From contig OY992540.1 in assembly GCA_963921195.1 (NCBI GenBank), positions 43,485,890-43,549,889 on the forward strand: a DNA stretch of 64,000 nt, in the 5' to 3' direction. Both the position numbers and the translations under genes were made by a program. Position 1 is the first letter of the stretch. Every line of letters starts with the position of its first letter. The notes beneath the pieces were generated by a model. That model was not told the origin of the DNA. It saw nothing but the letters and a program-made list of their open reading frames with translations, and made no database searches. The stretch comes from Pegoplata infirma. Taxonomy: Eukaryota > Arthropoda > Insecta > Diptera > Anthomyiidae. This document shows, piece by piece, positions 1 through 9,829 of the stretch.

Positions 1-309
1 TCACAATTTCTAAGATAATGAAGTGTTTTTTTCAGATTTTTTTTAATTACATAATTCCGCCATTCAGTAAGTACTGGACCCCTCTAGGAGGCACCATGTG
101 TGGGTTTGGAGCTGATGTCCTAAATAAAAAACAAAAGAAAAATATGGGGAACACCTTAAGTGAAGATTGAGAGAAGGTATGCTCTGAAATAAAAGTTGGG
201 GTTAAAAATATATTTATAGTCGGCCATACATTAGACTCATCTAGGGCCACTCCTGGGACAGTTAGAGCGACGGCAGTAAATTTTATAAAAAAGCAATTTT
301 GTATGGGAG
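1..309. other. AT-rich left edge, no gene
   Basis: No open reading frame with recognisable content and no complete repeat is seen. The frames here are short and rich in Phe, Leu and Ser, as expected from AT-rich non-coding DNA. Confidence 0.5.
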
Positions 310-579
310 CAGTGCTGCCAGGCTTTTTTTGTGAAAAATCGTCAAAATTTGAAAAAAAAAATCGTCAAAAGTTTTAAAAAAAGTCGTCAAAAAATCGTCA
401 CTTTAAAAAATGTTAAAAAACACATTTTTTGATATATCAAAATTTTAAAACGAACAATAAAATTTTTTCTATCCACTTTTGTTTAATGAATTTTTTAAAT
501 TTACGTACACAAACTATTTTTTAGCTAAATCAAAAGGAATTTCTTTTAAAGCAAGTGACAAAATAGTTGAAAGTCATTA

Positions 580-697
580 GGAGCGAATTACTCATTTAAA
601 AGTTAGCTGCTAACTGCAGATTTAACGGAGCCTTATGTCAAAATTTGTATGAAAAAGTTAAATTTAACGGAGAGTTATTTTAAAACGGAGCATTACT
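580..697. mobile_element. PIF/Harbinger-like MITE H2, end-damaged copy
   Basis: This matches the 127-bp elements at 22835-22961 and 60966-61092: an inner TTAGCTGCTAACTG segment followed by an AACGGAGC-rich segment. TTA precedes the left end at 577-579. The right end (GGAGCATTACTACAAG) has diverged from the consensus, so no right-hand duplication can be read. Confidence 0.6.
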
Positions 698-862
698 ACA
701 AGTGTTATTTGGTTTAGAACTTTAGAACGCTTCAAAATAAGACACCGTTAAGACCCACGGAAAAATAATGTTTTTTCTAGCAATTTTTTCAGATTTTTAA
801 AGAATATACATTTAAAAAAAAAAATTTTTGTATCAAACATTTTTTCAAAAATCTCACCTTTT

Positions 863-1300
863 TATACCCTCCAACTACAGTATGGGGGTAAACTCACTTT
901 GTCATTCCGTGTGTAACTCACCAAAATATCGGATCATCAGTGATCGATTCTAAGACATTCTGGCGATGTCCGTCCGTCTGTCTGTCCATCCGTCTGTAGT
1001 TAACACGATGCAGTCCAAAATAAAAGAGCTAGACTCCCTACATTTGGCACGAATATGTCTTATGTTCCTAGGCAGGTTAAGTTCCTAAATTAGAAAAATC
1101 GGACCAGGGGGACAAAAGTTCCCCCTTGAATAACTAAACCAACCTCTGAAAAATAATTTATTTTTACATGATTTTTTGTTGTTTTTTTAAAAATCCAACA
1201 TTTTTATGCTACAAGAAGTTCGAAGTCCTACATTTGGACCCACAGAATTACAGCATATTGTTTTTCGGTCCGCCTCCCTTTAATGGGCTTGGAATAAATT
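863..1300 (-). mobile_element. Mini-me/DINE-1-like element, variant A, nested
   Basis: Read on the minus strand it contains, in order: a GGGAGGCGGACC segment, a TCCCCCTGGTCCGATT segment, a GACGGACA-type microsatellite (968-1000) and a terminal CCATACTGTAGTTGGAGGGTATA-type end. The same order occurs at 6112-6670 and partly at 42763-43024. A tetranucleotide microsatellite beside a fixed core is typical of mini-me/DINE-1 (Helentron-related) elements; that family assignment is an inference. It lies inside the element at 310-1541. Confidence 0.55.
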
Positions 1301-2016
1301 ATTTTTTTTTTTAAATAATGATAAATTTGTATTTTATTTTCATCGAATTTCATTTAATTTTTGTTTTGAAACCATTGTAAAATTTAAAAGTTGAAGATTT
1401 TGATTTTTGTGAATAAAAGTGGAGTTACAAAAATCGTCAAAATGTATGGGAATCAAATCAGAAAATCTTCAGTCGTCATTTTGCAAAATTTCATGAAAAA
1501 ATCGTCAAAATGATGAAAAATCGTCACTTATGGCAGCACTGCCCAGCACAGCCGAATTTAACACTCTCACTTGTTTCCTTTAAAAATGTTCAAATTTATT
1601 TTAGGCGTGTTTTTTTGAGTTTTTTATATATGTATAACTCTAACTACTAGTAAAAAAACCGTATCACTACTTATCATAAAAATTATGGCAACACTTTTAA
1701 TTTCTAAAATGTACTTGGTATCACTTTATTTTAATGTATAAATATTTCTTTTTATTGAATTTATAGAATTAATAAAATTATTGTAACAGTTTTCTATTTT
1801 TTTTGTTTAGAATTTAAAATAATCAAACTAATTTTTGGAATTTTATTTATTTATTTTTTTTGACTTTTCGACATAAAGAACAGTGTTGGTAATTGACAAA
1901 AACGAAAATTTCAAGATTTGGCACCACTTTTTTTAAATACTTAACTTTTTAGAATATATAAATATCCCTACTTACCAAGTGTATATCTACTTAAATTTGT
2001 ATGGAAAGTTTATAAC

Positions 2017-2570
2017 TAGGGATGAGATTTTCATGCACTAAAAAATCGAAAATATGCGCTTAAAATATGCGCTAAAAAATTCAAAATATGCACTAAAAAA
2101 CCTTAAAATATGCACTAAAAAATAAAATGTATAAAATAATAATCTTGTTTTCATAACAAAAACTTCTTAAAAAGCAAAAAAAACGCCGGGTTTTAATAGA
2201 GAGCAAGATTTTTTTTAGAAATTTAGAAAATCTAAAAAAAAATAAAAAGAAAGAAATTTTTTTTCTTATTTTCAAAATAAATTTTAAAAATTTTAAATAG
2301 TTTTTGGAAAAAATAAATTTTAATTTGTGTTTTTGCCAATTTATACCAAAATATGCAAAAATATGCACTTAAAACTTCGAAATATGCACAAAATATGCAT
2401 TTAAAATCAAAATATGCAAAAATATGCAATTTCACTAAAATATGCAAAAATATGCAAAAACAAATCGATGCCATTTTTACGCAAATTTCTTGATTCGGAA
2501 AGATAATTGGTCGATACCGTTTTTAGACTATCGACAAAAAACATGCATTTGCATGGAAATCTCATCCCTA
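2017..2570. mobile_element. hAT-like MITE with perfect 8-bp TSD
   Basis: The inverted repeats TAGGGATGAGATTTTCATGC (2017-2036) and GCATGGAAATCTCATCCCTA (2551-2570) are flanked by the identical 8-mer TTTATAAC at 2009-2016 and 2571-2578. An 8-bp duplication is the signature of hAT transposition. The interior carries about ten copies of AAATATGCA in clusters near both ends (2050-2120, 2345-2460), as expected for subterminal transposase-binding repeats. There is no transposase; the short frames here are AT-rich noise. Confidence 0.88.
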
Positions 2571-2648
2571 TTTATAACAAACTCGAAAAAAACACGCCTT
2601 TTCTATAAAAAATTTTCAGATTTTCCCCATAAAAATTTTTAGATTTTT

Positions 2649-3222
2649 ATACCCTACACTTACAAGGAAGGTCTTCACAGGGCACCCACCGATTGTCCTG
2701 AAACTTGTACACGGGAAGTGGGGAGGAAAATAAGAGTTACCTGTTTTTTATTGGCTGCCCAATCTCACATTTAGCGGGTCAAAGGGGAGGGGGAAAACGG
2801 TATTTTTTTGGTTTTTGAAGATTTTTCTCAAAAGAAACTATATGAACATTTTATACAGGTCGAAAGGTTTTTTGAAGGCCTATCCAATGGTGTACCGAGC
2901 GTTCAACTTCGTTAAGATCGTTATTGTCAAAAATTTATAATAGTTGGGGTAGTTTACAAGGAGATGTATATACGTACGACCGCCAAAATCATATATAATA
3001 ATCTCAATCAAAATTGAGCTGACCCGTATTTTTTCGTTTGGAGAAATTCCTGCTAGTTCGGCTTTTATACGGATTTTCCCGGAAGCCCTTTTTTCATAAG
3101 GTGGCAAACCTTTTTTAAATTTGAGATTGGGCAGCTTAAAAAAAACAGGTAACTTATTTCATTTTGAAATTGTGGAGGGTATCACTACATTCGGCAAGGC
3201 CGAATTTAACTTTTTTACTTGT
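2649..3222 (-). mobile_element. Helentron/mini-me-like element, minus orientation
   Basis: On the minus strand it opens with a conserved head: ACAAGTAAAAAAGTTAAATT, then the hairpin ATTCGGC-CTT-GCCGAAT and a TACCCTCCAC motif (3222 down to about 3171). It closes with TTGTAAGTGTAGGGTATA (about 2666-2649). Head and tail match the element at 61934-62541, but the interior is different and is instead related to the repeats at 14400-14985. Helitron/Helentron-like membership is inferred from the shared ends with swapped interiors. Confidence 0.55.
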
Positions 3223-3288
3223 TTCTTTTTAAAATTTTGTCTGGGGGGAAGTGTCTTCCCTCCCCCTTTGTACCCGCGCTTGACTACA

Positions 3289-3861
3289 CACTCAGAAAAT
3301 TATGTAAGTTACTACATGTTAGTTATTTATTATATTTTACAGTAGTTAGTTGTTTTCAACTACAAAGTCAGTTGTTTTTGTATGAAAAATATCAAACAAA
3401 TATTTCTGTTAGTTATTTTAAGTCGTTTTTTTAACCAATTAACAAAAATGTACTGTGATGTAATAACAGTTATTTAAAATAGTTAATTTTATTTTTTTTA
3501 TATCTGAAAAATGTTTAAAGTTTTTTTCCAAAAAAATAAAAACAAATTTTATTTTTTTTATTTTTCACAACTTTAAAAAAAAAAAAAAAAAAAAAAACTT
3601 GGAAAAATTTGGTCTTAATTTTTTTTTTGAAAAATTTAAAAAAAAAATTATATATTGATTATTTTATTTTTAATACATTTTAGTTATTTTGACTACAAAT
3701 GTAAGTAGTTTTTACTACATAAGTCAGTTGTTTTTTGTCAGTTAAAATAACTAACACTGTTAGTTGATTTAACTGAAAAAGTAGTTGAACCCAAAACAAC
3801 TAACAATGTAGCTATTTTAACTGACATTTTCAGTTGATTTTACTAACATAATTTTTAAGTG
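3289..3861. mobile_element. MITE with CACT ends and 2-bp CA duplication
   Basis: The ends are CACTCAGAAAATTATGTAAG (3289-3308) and the inverse of CACTTAAAAATTATGTTAGT (up to 3861), with a CA dinucleotide on each side (3287-3288, 3862-3863). The interior is an array of variants of AGTTGTTTTAACTGACA on both strands, so the whole element is strongly self-complementary. The same ends and the same CA flanks occur at 21025-21419. A 2-bp duplication with CACT ends suggests the CMC (CACTA/Mirage) group, but this is inferred from the ends only. It sits in a host sequence ending GTGGAGGGTATA. Confidence 0.65.
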
Positions 3862-3863
3862 CA

Positions 3864-5180
3864 GTGGAGGGTATACAAATATTTGTAAATTGATTATATG
3901 AACAGATGGAGGGTTTTGCATTCAGAAAAATTTATTGGGTTAGAAAAATTATAAAAATGGAAGGTAGAGAGATTTGCATAAAATATATTCTTTCCCAGCA
4001 AACACCAAAACAATTGTTTAAAAAAAACTAAGCACGGATCATTTGGAATTTAATAAAGTAAAGTGCTTTCAAAATCACAAATCACAGCTTCTGTCAATGC
4101 TGCATTTGCACCATCATTTTAGCGGTTGTACTTTTCTAACTTGAAACTAATTTAAAAATATTTACTCCCACATATTTGTTATGAGTTTTGGGGTTTTTCC
4201 ACTATAATTTCCATTTACATTTTTTGGGTATGAACGTAATGTAATTTAACACCTACAAAATCTAGAAGCTACAATATTCTTTTAAACAAAACTAATTACT
4301 GTATGTAAATATTGTATTGTTGAACATTCTAAACACCAAATTATTGTTGAAATAAGGGGAAAATCCAAAAAAAAAAAACTAAATAAAATGATGGAAATTC
4401 CAATATTATTCATTGGTGACAAATAAAAATTTCCAAAAGAGTTTTTGCATAACTGGCAGACACAAATTGCAAAAAAAAAGAAAAAAGATTTAAGGAAAGG
4501 AACATGAAACACTTAAAAGTCAGTATTTAAAGAAATTCCAAATATTTTTCAATTCGATATCAATGAGTATTTCATTAATATTAAAACAAGATTTTCCAAA
4601 AAAAAAATCTGTTAAAATTTCCACCTTTAGTTAATTCGCATAAACATACACCTTTTCAGTTTATGCTGATTGTTGTTGTTAGTTTTTCTTTAGTATATGT
4701 TGCACATCATGCATGCATGTGTCAAGCTGTGAGTGACACGCAGAAAAACTAAATTTTCAAGTGGCTGTAAATGATCATGAACACATACAAGTACGAATAC
4801 GAGAATATACCGTAAAATAGCACATTTTCTTCTTGTAGAGGATACCACAACAAAAACAATCCTAGATATTGCCTTGTTCTAATCTATTTCTAGGTATAAC
4901 ACATTTTTTTCTTTCTTTTTCAAATACACTAACAACTATTAAAAAGGACTCATCTTCTACAAATTCTATTGTTTTAAAACTAAAATATAATAAAATTATA
5001 TGTTGCCTGTTAATTTTAGTTAGTTATTTATTTATCTATGCTATGCTATAGCATGTTTGCTAGTTTGCTAGCTATTTTAGTTAATAGTTGTTGCTAGAAT
5101 ATCCCAGAGCAATACAAATCTAACTTAAAGGAATAAATAGTTTGAGAGAAATAAAGAACCACTTGAAAAAACAATAGATT
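3864..5180. other. Low-repeat AT-rich non-coding DNA
   Basis: No supported gene. Apart from a mini-me-type end at 3864-3880, it lacks the dispersed repeats found elsewhere and contains TTG-rich and CAA-rich runs. It is probably intergenic or intronic. Confidence 0.4.
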
Positions 5181-5439
5181 CGGGGCGACATCATAATAAA
5201 ATGGTTATATGGCCATTGTAAATGTGCAGCATGTAACACTAAACATTCAAATACACTTGAAAAAAATAACATTTTTGATACTAAATATTTTTTTTTGAGT
5301 GTAAAATTTTTTTTGAGTATATAATTTTTTTTCGAGTATATTTTTTTTTAGTGTAAAAAAATTTTTGTGTCACAAAAATACGTTGCAAAATTTTTTGATA
5401 CCTACCAATGTTTTTAAAACATGGGTTTTCAACACGTGA

Positions 5440-5942
5440 ATTTATGGTAAAACTAATCTCAAATTCCCGGTTTTGCTAATAACTTTTGAACCACAAGACC
5501 GATTTGGCTGAAATTTTATACGAATTAGGCCAGGGGAACGACAAATATATATACCAAACTTCAGCATCCTCAGAATTTTCTCTCGAAAGTTAACGTGTTT
5601 TTTATCTCATAAATTAACGAAAAACCTTTGCCGAAATTCAATCTTTTGCTCATAACTTTTGAACCACTGGACCGATTTTGCTGGATTGCAATACCAATCT
5701 GACCAGGTAAATGTCCAAGATATATGCCAAACTTCAGGAGCCTCCGTAAAGTCTTTCAAAAGTTAGCATGTTTTCAATAGACAGACAGACAGACAGACAG
5801 ACGGACGGACAACGCTATATCGTCTTAAAATCGATCGAGGATCATAAATATTTACTTTATGGGGTCCTAGACCAATATTTCGAGGTGTTACAAACATAAT
5901 GACAAGCTTTTATATACCCTCTATCACTAGAGTGGAGGGTAT
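5440..5942 (+). mobile_element. Mini-me-like element, variant B, 3' part
   Basis: It has two diverged copies of a unit containing ATAACTTTTGAACCAC followed by CCGATTT (5489-5510 and 5652-5675). Next come a (GACA/GACG)n microsatellite at 5782-5810, the core TTTATGGGGTCCTAGACC (5855-5875) and the terminal palindromic TATACCCTCTATCACTAGAG-type end at 5912-5942. The same order is seen at 62240-62541. The 5' limit is unclear. Confidence 0.6.
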
Positions 5943-6111
5943 AAATATTTCAGGGGCGTTTTATTTTCGTGGGAGTGTGGTTTGGGGGTTTGGTGGGAGA
6001 CATTGTGGGACATTGTGGGAGACCTTCCCCTTGCGATGGATGTTATCAAATGGATTTATTACGATTGTTTCAATTATTTAATCCAACAAATCATAATTAA
6101 AATACATTTTT

Positions 6112-6670
6112 TATATGCACGCCCACAAAATGGGCGGGTCAAATTTTTTTTCTATTTTTTTATCCGCTGGGTCCACATGCAGGGTTTTGAGCTTCCTAAG
6201 ACATAATAATGTTGCAATTGCTTAAAAAAAGTACAAAAAACCCTACAAAAAAATTACGTTTATCAGAGGTTGGTTTAGTTCTCCAAAGGGGGAACTTTTT
6301 TCCCCTTGGTCCGATTTTGCCCTTTCCGAAATTAATTAATTAGGAATATAAGACATATTCGTGCCAAACTTTGAAAGTCTAGCTCATTTATTTTGGACTG
6401 TATCGTGTACTCTACAGACGGACAGACGAACGGACGGACTACGCTAGAATGTCTTAGAAACAATCACTAATCAATAATATATACACTTTATGGGGTCCTA
6501 GACCGATATTTCGATGCGTTACACACGGAATCACAAAGTGAGTATACCCCCATACCCGTGATATCACAATGGACCTTAGAGTCTACGTGTGTTGACGTAA
6601 AACGTCAGCAGCCACTTACAACCTACCCTAACCTATGCCCCCATACTGTGGTTGGAGGGTATAACAAGTA
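6112..6670 (+). mobile_element. Mini-me-like element, variant A, split by a micro retro-insertion
   Basis: It runs from CGCCCACAAAATGGGCGGGT through the GGTTGGTTTAGTTC and GGTCCGATTTTG segments, a GACGGACA microsatellite (6415-6440), the core TTTATGGGGTCCTAGACC (6489-6506) and the end CCATACTGTGGTTGGAGGGT. The end is interrupted at 6556-6637 by a LINE 3' fragment with a 9-bp TSD. Without that insert the terminus reads as in the minus-strand copy at 863-1300. Confidence 0.65.
6556..6637 (+). mobile_element. 82-bp micro-insertion of LINE A 3' end, 9-bp TSD
   Basis: CCCCCATAC occurs at 6547-6555 and again at 6638-6646. The 82 bp between are only the last bases of LINE A: a GTGATATCACAATGGACC segment, GAGTCTACGTGTGTTGACG, AAAACGTCAGCAGCCACTTA and a tail of CCTAA-like repeats. 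This is the expected product of target-primed reverse transcription that stopped almost at once. Confidence 0.85.
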
Positions 6671-6840
6671 AAGGTGCTAAATTTGGCTATGCGGGACCAT
6701 TTAATCCAAACGCCACAACGTCCCCAACAAAGCCTCTTCCCAAAAAAAAAAAACGTTATTAGCCCCCTGAAAAAAGAATGAAAAGGCAAATCACGGGTGT
6801 AAAAAAAGGTTTGGAAGTACCTGGGGTCCATAGCCTAGAG

Positions 6841-7530
6841 TCACTTACTGGATTTATACTTTAACCAATGGAGTTTTAGTCTGGCATAAGGCAGTCGAAA
6901 GGGATATGAGGCTTAAAATGTTTCTGAAGTTTCGACGACATATGGAATGGAGTATCACAGGTGGCTTAAATACAACATCAGCCGACTCTAACGACGCTTT
7001 ATTGCACTTGTTACCAATAGATCTCTTTGCAAAAGGCGAAACTATCAAGACTGGCCTCAGACTCAAAATTTCAAATTGGTTTAAGTATCGTAACTTTGGA
7101 CATAGACCACCGAATTGACTATGATTACTTAATGTTCAAAATATTTTTCGATCAGAAATATGCACACTGAGAAAGCAGATTAGTAGTGGCAGTCGCATTT
7201 AGAACCAACTGCATGGTTCGATTGCAACAACCGAAATTTTCGGTTGCGATTACAAACATTTATTTGAACCAGCTGAAGTTATTTTTGTTATAAATAACTT
7301 TTGATAATCGCAACTGAAAATTTCTGTTGTTGCAATCCAACTATTTAGTTGGCTCTAAATTCGGCAGTCACAACTAATCTGTTTTCTCTGTGAAGTTAGA
7401 TTTTCAAGTCGAGAATTCTAATCGATCTGGCAAGGCTCTCTTGTGAATTCAAGAAATATATGTACCGATGGTTCGAGCAATCGCATGATGTGGGAGCTGC
7501 TTTTATGATATTGAAACTATAGGTTAGGTT
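6841..7530 (+). pseudogene. LINE B fragment (RT thumb to RNase H), split by a MITE
   Basis: The plus-strand translation gives pieces matching the longer minus-strand B copy at 23274-24735. WHKAVERDMRLKMFLKF-like sequence, then GGLNTTSADSNDALLHLLPI and a LFAKGE-containing stretch, is visible at 6875-7118 and aligns with ALRTTSAASIDTLLYLLPI there. After the MITE at 7163-7392 the frame continues with a TDGSS-like RNase H start near 7470. Stops and frameshifts mean no function. In an intact I/R1-type element this region joins the RT thumb to RNase H. The fragment ends at 7530, where the 3' tail of a minus-strand LINE A begins, so A probably inserted into B. Confidence 0.7.
7163..7392. mobile_element. 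MITE with CACAGAGAAAACAG-type ends inside LINE B
   Basis: The left end CACACTGAGAAAGCAGATTA (7163 on) and the inverse of CACAGAGAAAACAGATTAGT (ending 7392) form an inverted repeat of about 20 bp. The interior is itself palindromic, with GAACCAACT near the left end and AGTTGGCTC near the right. Removing it restores the B reading AAATATG-AAGTTAGAT. TG precedes the left end, and the right end closes in TGTG, so a 2-bp TG duplication is possible. Relatives are at 20143-20415 and 50170-50356. Confidence 0.7.
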
Positions 7531-9810
7531 AGGTTGTAAGTGGCTGCTGACGTTTTACGTCAACACAACCTTTTACAGACGGGACTGTAATAGGTTTCCC
7601 TACTAGTCCCTGCCGTTAAACCAATTTAAGTTTTTTTTTAACCTTCTTAGATATTGAATTTTGACATCTGACAAATCAAAGGGATCGTGCATCTCCCTAG
7701 ATCCCAGTGAAGCAAGTCTATGACCAGAAAGTGCTGGGCAACGGCAGATGAAGTTTTCGATAGTTAACAACTCCTCTTCATCCATGCAACTCCGGCAAAA
7801 GTCATTCGACGTCACATAAAACCGCTATGCGTGCTTCTCTATAAGACACTGTCCGGTGATTAAAGCAACCAAAGTGAAATCTCTTCTCTTGAAAGCAAGG
7901 CCAAATATGTCGCGTTGTCCATAAATTTGCCAATCTTTGATTAGTTTCCGTCGAGGGACAGCGCCTTAGGTTTTGCTTACAAATTTCTAGAGGCATATCA
8001 ACGCATTCCAAATATGTCTCTTAAACTGCTTGGCCATCTCATTTAAAGACGTGCTGCAGTTAGGGCAGATCATGTTTTCAGAAACATTGACTCCAGGGAC
8101 TTGACCGCGGCTTTACAGTCAGCATAGATGTTGACTGCAGTTGTATACAATACATTGCAGCTCAACCAGTCAGCCACTTCCTTTATTAACAGCATCTGTC
8201 TGGTAAACACGGCAATGATCCGGCAATCTTCGAGCCAGGATCAACCTAAGCTTCACCCAATGAATCCAAAGCCCACTTGTTCTTGCAGACTCGATACACC
8301 CGTGTAAAAATGGATAGAGCCTCAACTACCCGGAATTCTCCTCATCCAAGACTCCCTGGGTGGTATCATTGGCGCTTAAAAAGGCTCATAGAGGGAGCAC
8401 AGTCCACATTTCGTGGTATTGTTATTTTCTTCAAGATCGCGCTATGACCACAATCGCTGCTCCTCCATTGCAGTGTGCTATTGAGTCAAATTGCCGACGT
8501 AGCTGCATACTGCCTACCCAATATGTTCAATAGTATCAGGTACAAGAGGATTCCTAAAGCAGCCGTAGTACGAAGAGCACCATACGAAATGCACATCGAC
8601 GCCATTCTCTGTACCTTCGAGATGAAGACACAGTTCGCTTTTGTCTCTAAAGCAGGCAACCAGACAACGGTTCCGTGGGCGCACTACCGCTGTATAAATC
8701 CAATGAACGACCTTAGGGCCAGAGCCCCATCGTTTTCCAATGGCCCTTTTACAGGAATATGAAGCAATAGTTAGTTTTCTCACCCGTTTCTCAATATTGA
8801 GTCTGAAATTCAACTTCTTATTTAGAAATACTCCAAGATTCTTGGCTCCATCTGAGAAGGTGATTTCCGTGTCATCCAGAGAAATAGAATCAAAAGCAGG
8901 AATCTTATTTTTCATTGTAATCAAAACAAGCTCTGTTTTACTTGGATTAACTCCCAGACCACAGCCTCTTGCCCATTTAGACAATTCTCTCAGATAATCC
9001 TGAAGAATGTCCCTCAATGTTGGCAGATGGTTACCGCTATAGCGACATCGTCAGCATATGCAGCAACATGACAACCACGTGCTTCTAGAGATAGCTGCAT
9101 TGTTTTCAGTGCCAGGTTTCAAAGAAGCGGGAAAATAACACCTCTCTGTGGTGTGCTCCTATTGACAAATCGAGATATTACAGCCGCTACCAATTCAGAC
9201 GTTATATTTCTATTGGAAAGTAGCGATCCCACGCTTTACTCCCATACCAGCAATGCCACAATTGTGGAGTATGGGTTGACATTATTCAAAGCCCCCTCTA
9301 TATCAAGAAAGGCCACCATAGTGTACTCCTTTACCGAAAGCGATTTCTCAATAGTGCCAACGATCTCATGAAGAGCTCTTTCCGTTGATTTACCCTTGCT
9401 GTATGCATGCTGTCCTGTCGAAGGCAACCTCGGGTCTATCACCCTCATTGTCCTTAACAAAAAAGAAGACTGGCTTGTTGGTCTAAAATCCTTCGGAACT
9501 GTGTGGAAATTTTTCACAGGCTTTGGAATAAAGACGACTCTGGTATCTTGCCATTTTAAAGGAATATACGACCAGTTGATGCCTGCTGTGTATAGATTAT
9601 ACAGCCAAGGGGCTATATAGTTCGACACTTGCTGCATCTCAGCCTGATGGTATAATCAGGTCCAGGGGGTTTATAGGGCCTGAAGCTTTTAATCGCCCAG
9701 ATTAATGTTGGCATACTTATTATTTCCGAAGCAATTTTAGATACTTGGGCTTCAGAACGTTCCAAAGCTTGAAACGGAGTCATGGAATTGCTCAGAAAAT
9801 GCAATAAATT
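7531..9810 (-). pseudogene. LINE A ORF2 remnant (RT, Cys-rich C-terminus, 3' UTR)
   Basis: This is the longest LINE A copy, 5'-truncated and decayed. From right to left on the minus strand: RT N-terminal part (9637-9236) with VVFIPKPVKNF, the FRPTSQSSFLL region and FLDIEGALNNV; the catalytic YADD motif at 9058-9047 in the context VAAYADDVAIAV; the palm/thumb GLGVNPSKTELVLI and NLGVFLNKKLNF (9017-8514); a poorly preserved RNase H zone (8330-8010); and the Cys/His C-terminus CRSCMDEEELL with a CRCPALSGHRLASLG stretch (about 7800-7650). The 3' UTR ends in the AACGTCAGCAGCCACTTA block and CCTAA-type tail (7531-7560). RNase H and the FLDIEGA style point to the I/R1/LOA group; the exact clade is not certain. 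Frameshifts near 9240 and 9020 and many stops rule out activity. Confidence 0.85.
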
Positions 9811-9829
9811 TAAACATCCACTTTATTCT

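Larger units (their letters stand above)
310..1541. mobile_element. Non-autonomous hAT-like element with ATCGTCAAAA repeats
   Basis: The stretch is bounded by the inverted repeats CAGTGCTGCCA (310-320) and TGGCAGCACTG (1531-1541). Just inside both ends the decamer ATCGTCAAAA and close variants recur several times (about 346-405 and 1430-1525), which resembles subterminal transposase-binding repeats of hAT elements. No transposase frame remains. The flanking 8-mers do not match, so either the duplication has decayed or one end was rearranged. Two other elements are nested inside: a TTA-flanked MITE at 580-697 and a mini-me-like element at 863-1300. Confidence 0.55.

Noticed and set aside
2093..2474. 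Two overlapping minus-strand frames of 80-91 codons
   Set aside because: They translate the AAATATGCA repeats and A runs of a TSD-flanked hAT MITE; low-complexity Phe/Lys text, no domain.
5740..5810. GACA/GACG microsatellite as an independent satellite
   Set aside because: It always occurs at the same place inside mini-me-like elements here (also 968, 6415, 62373), so it is part of them.
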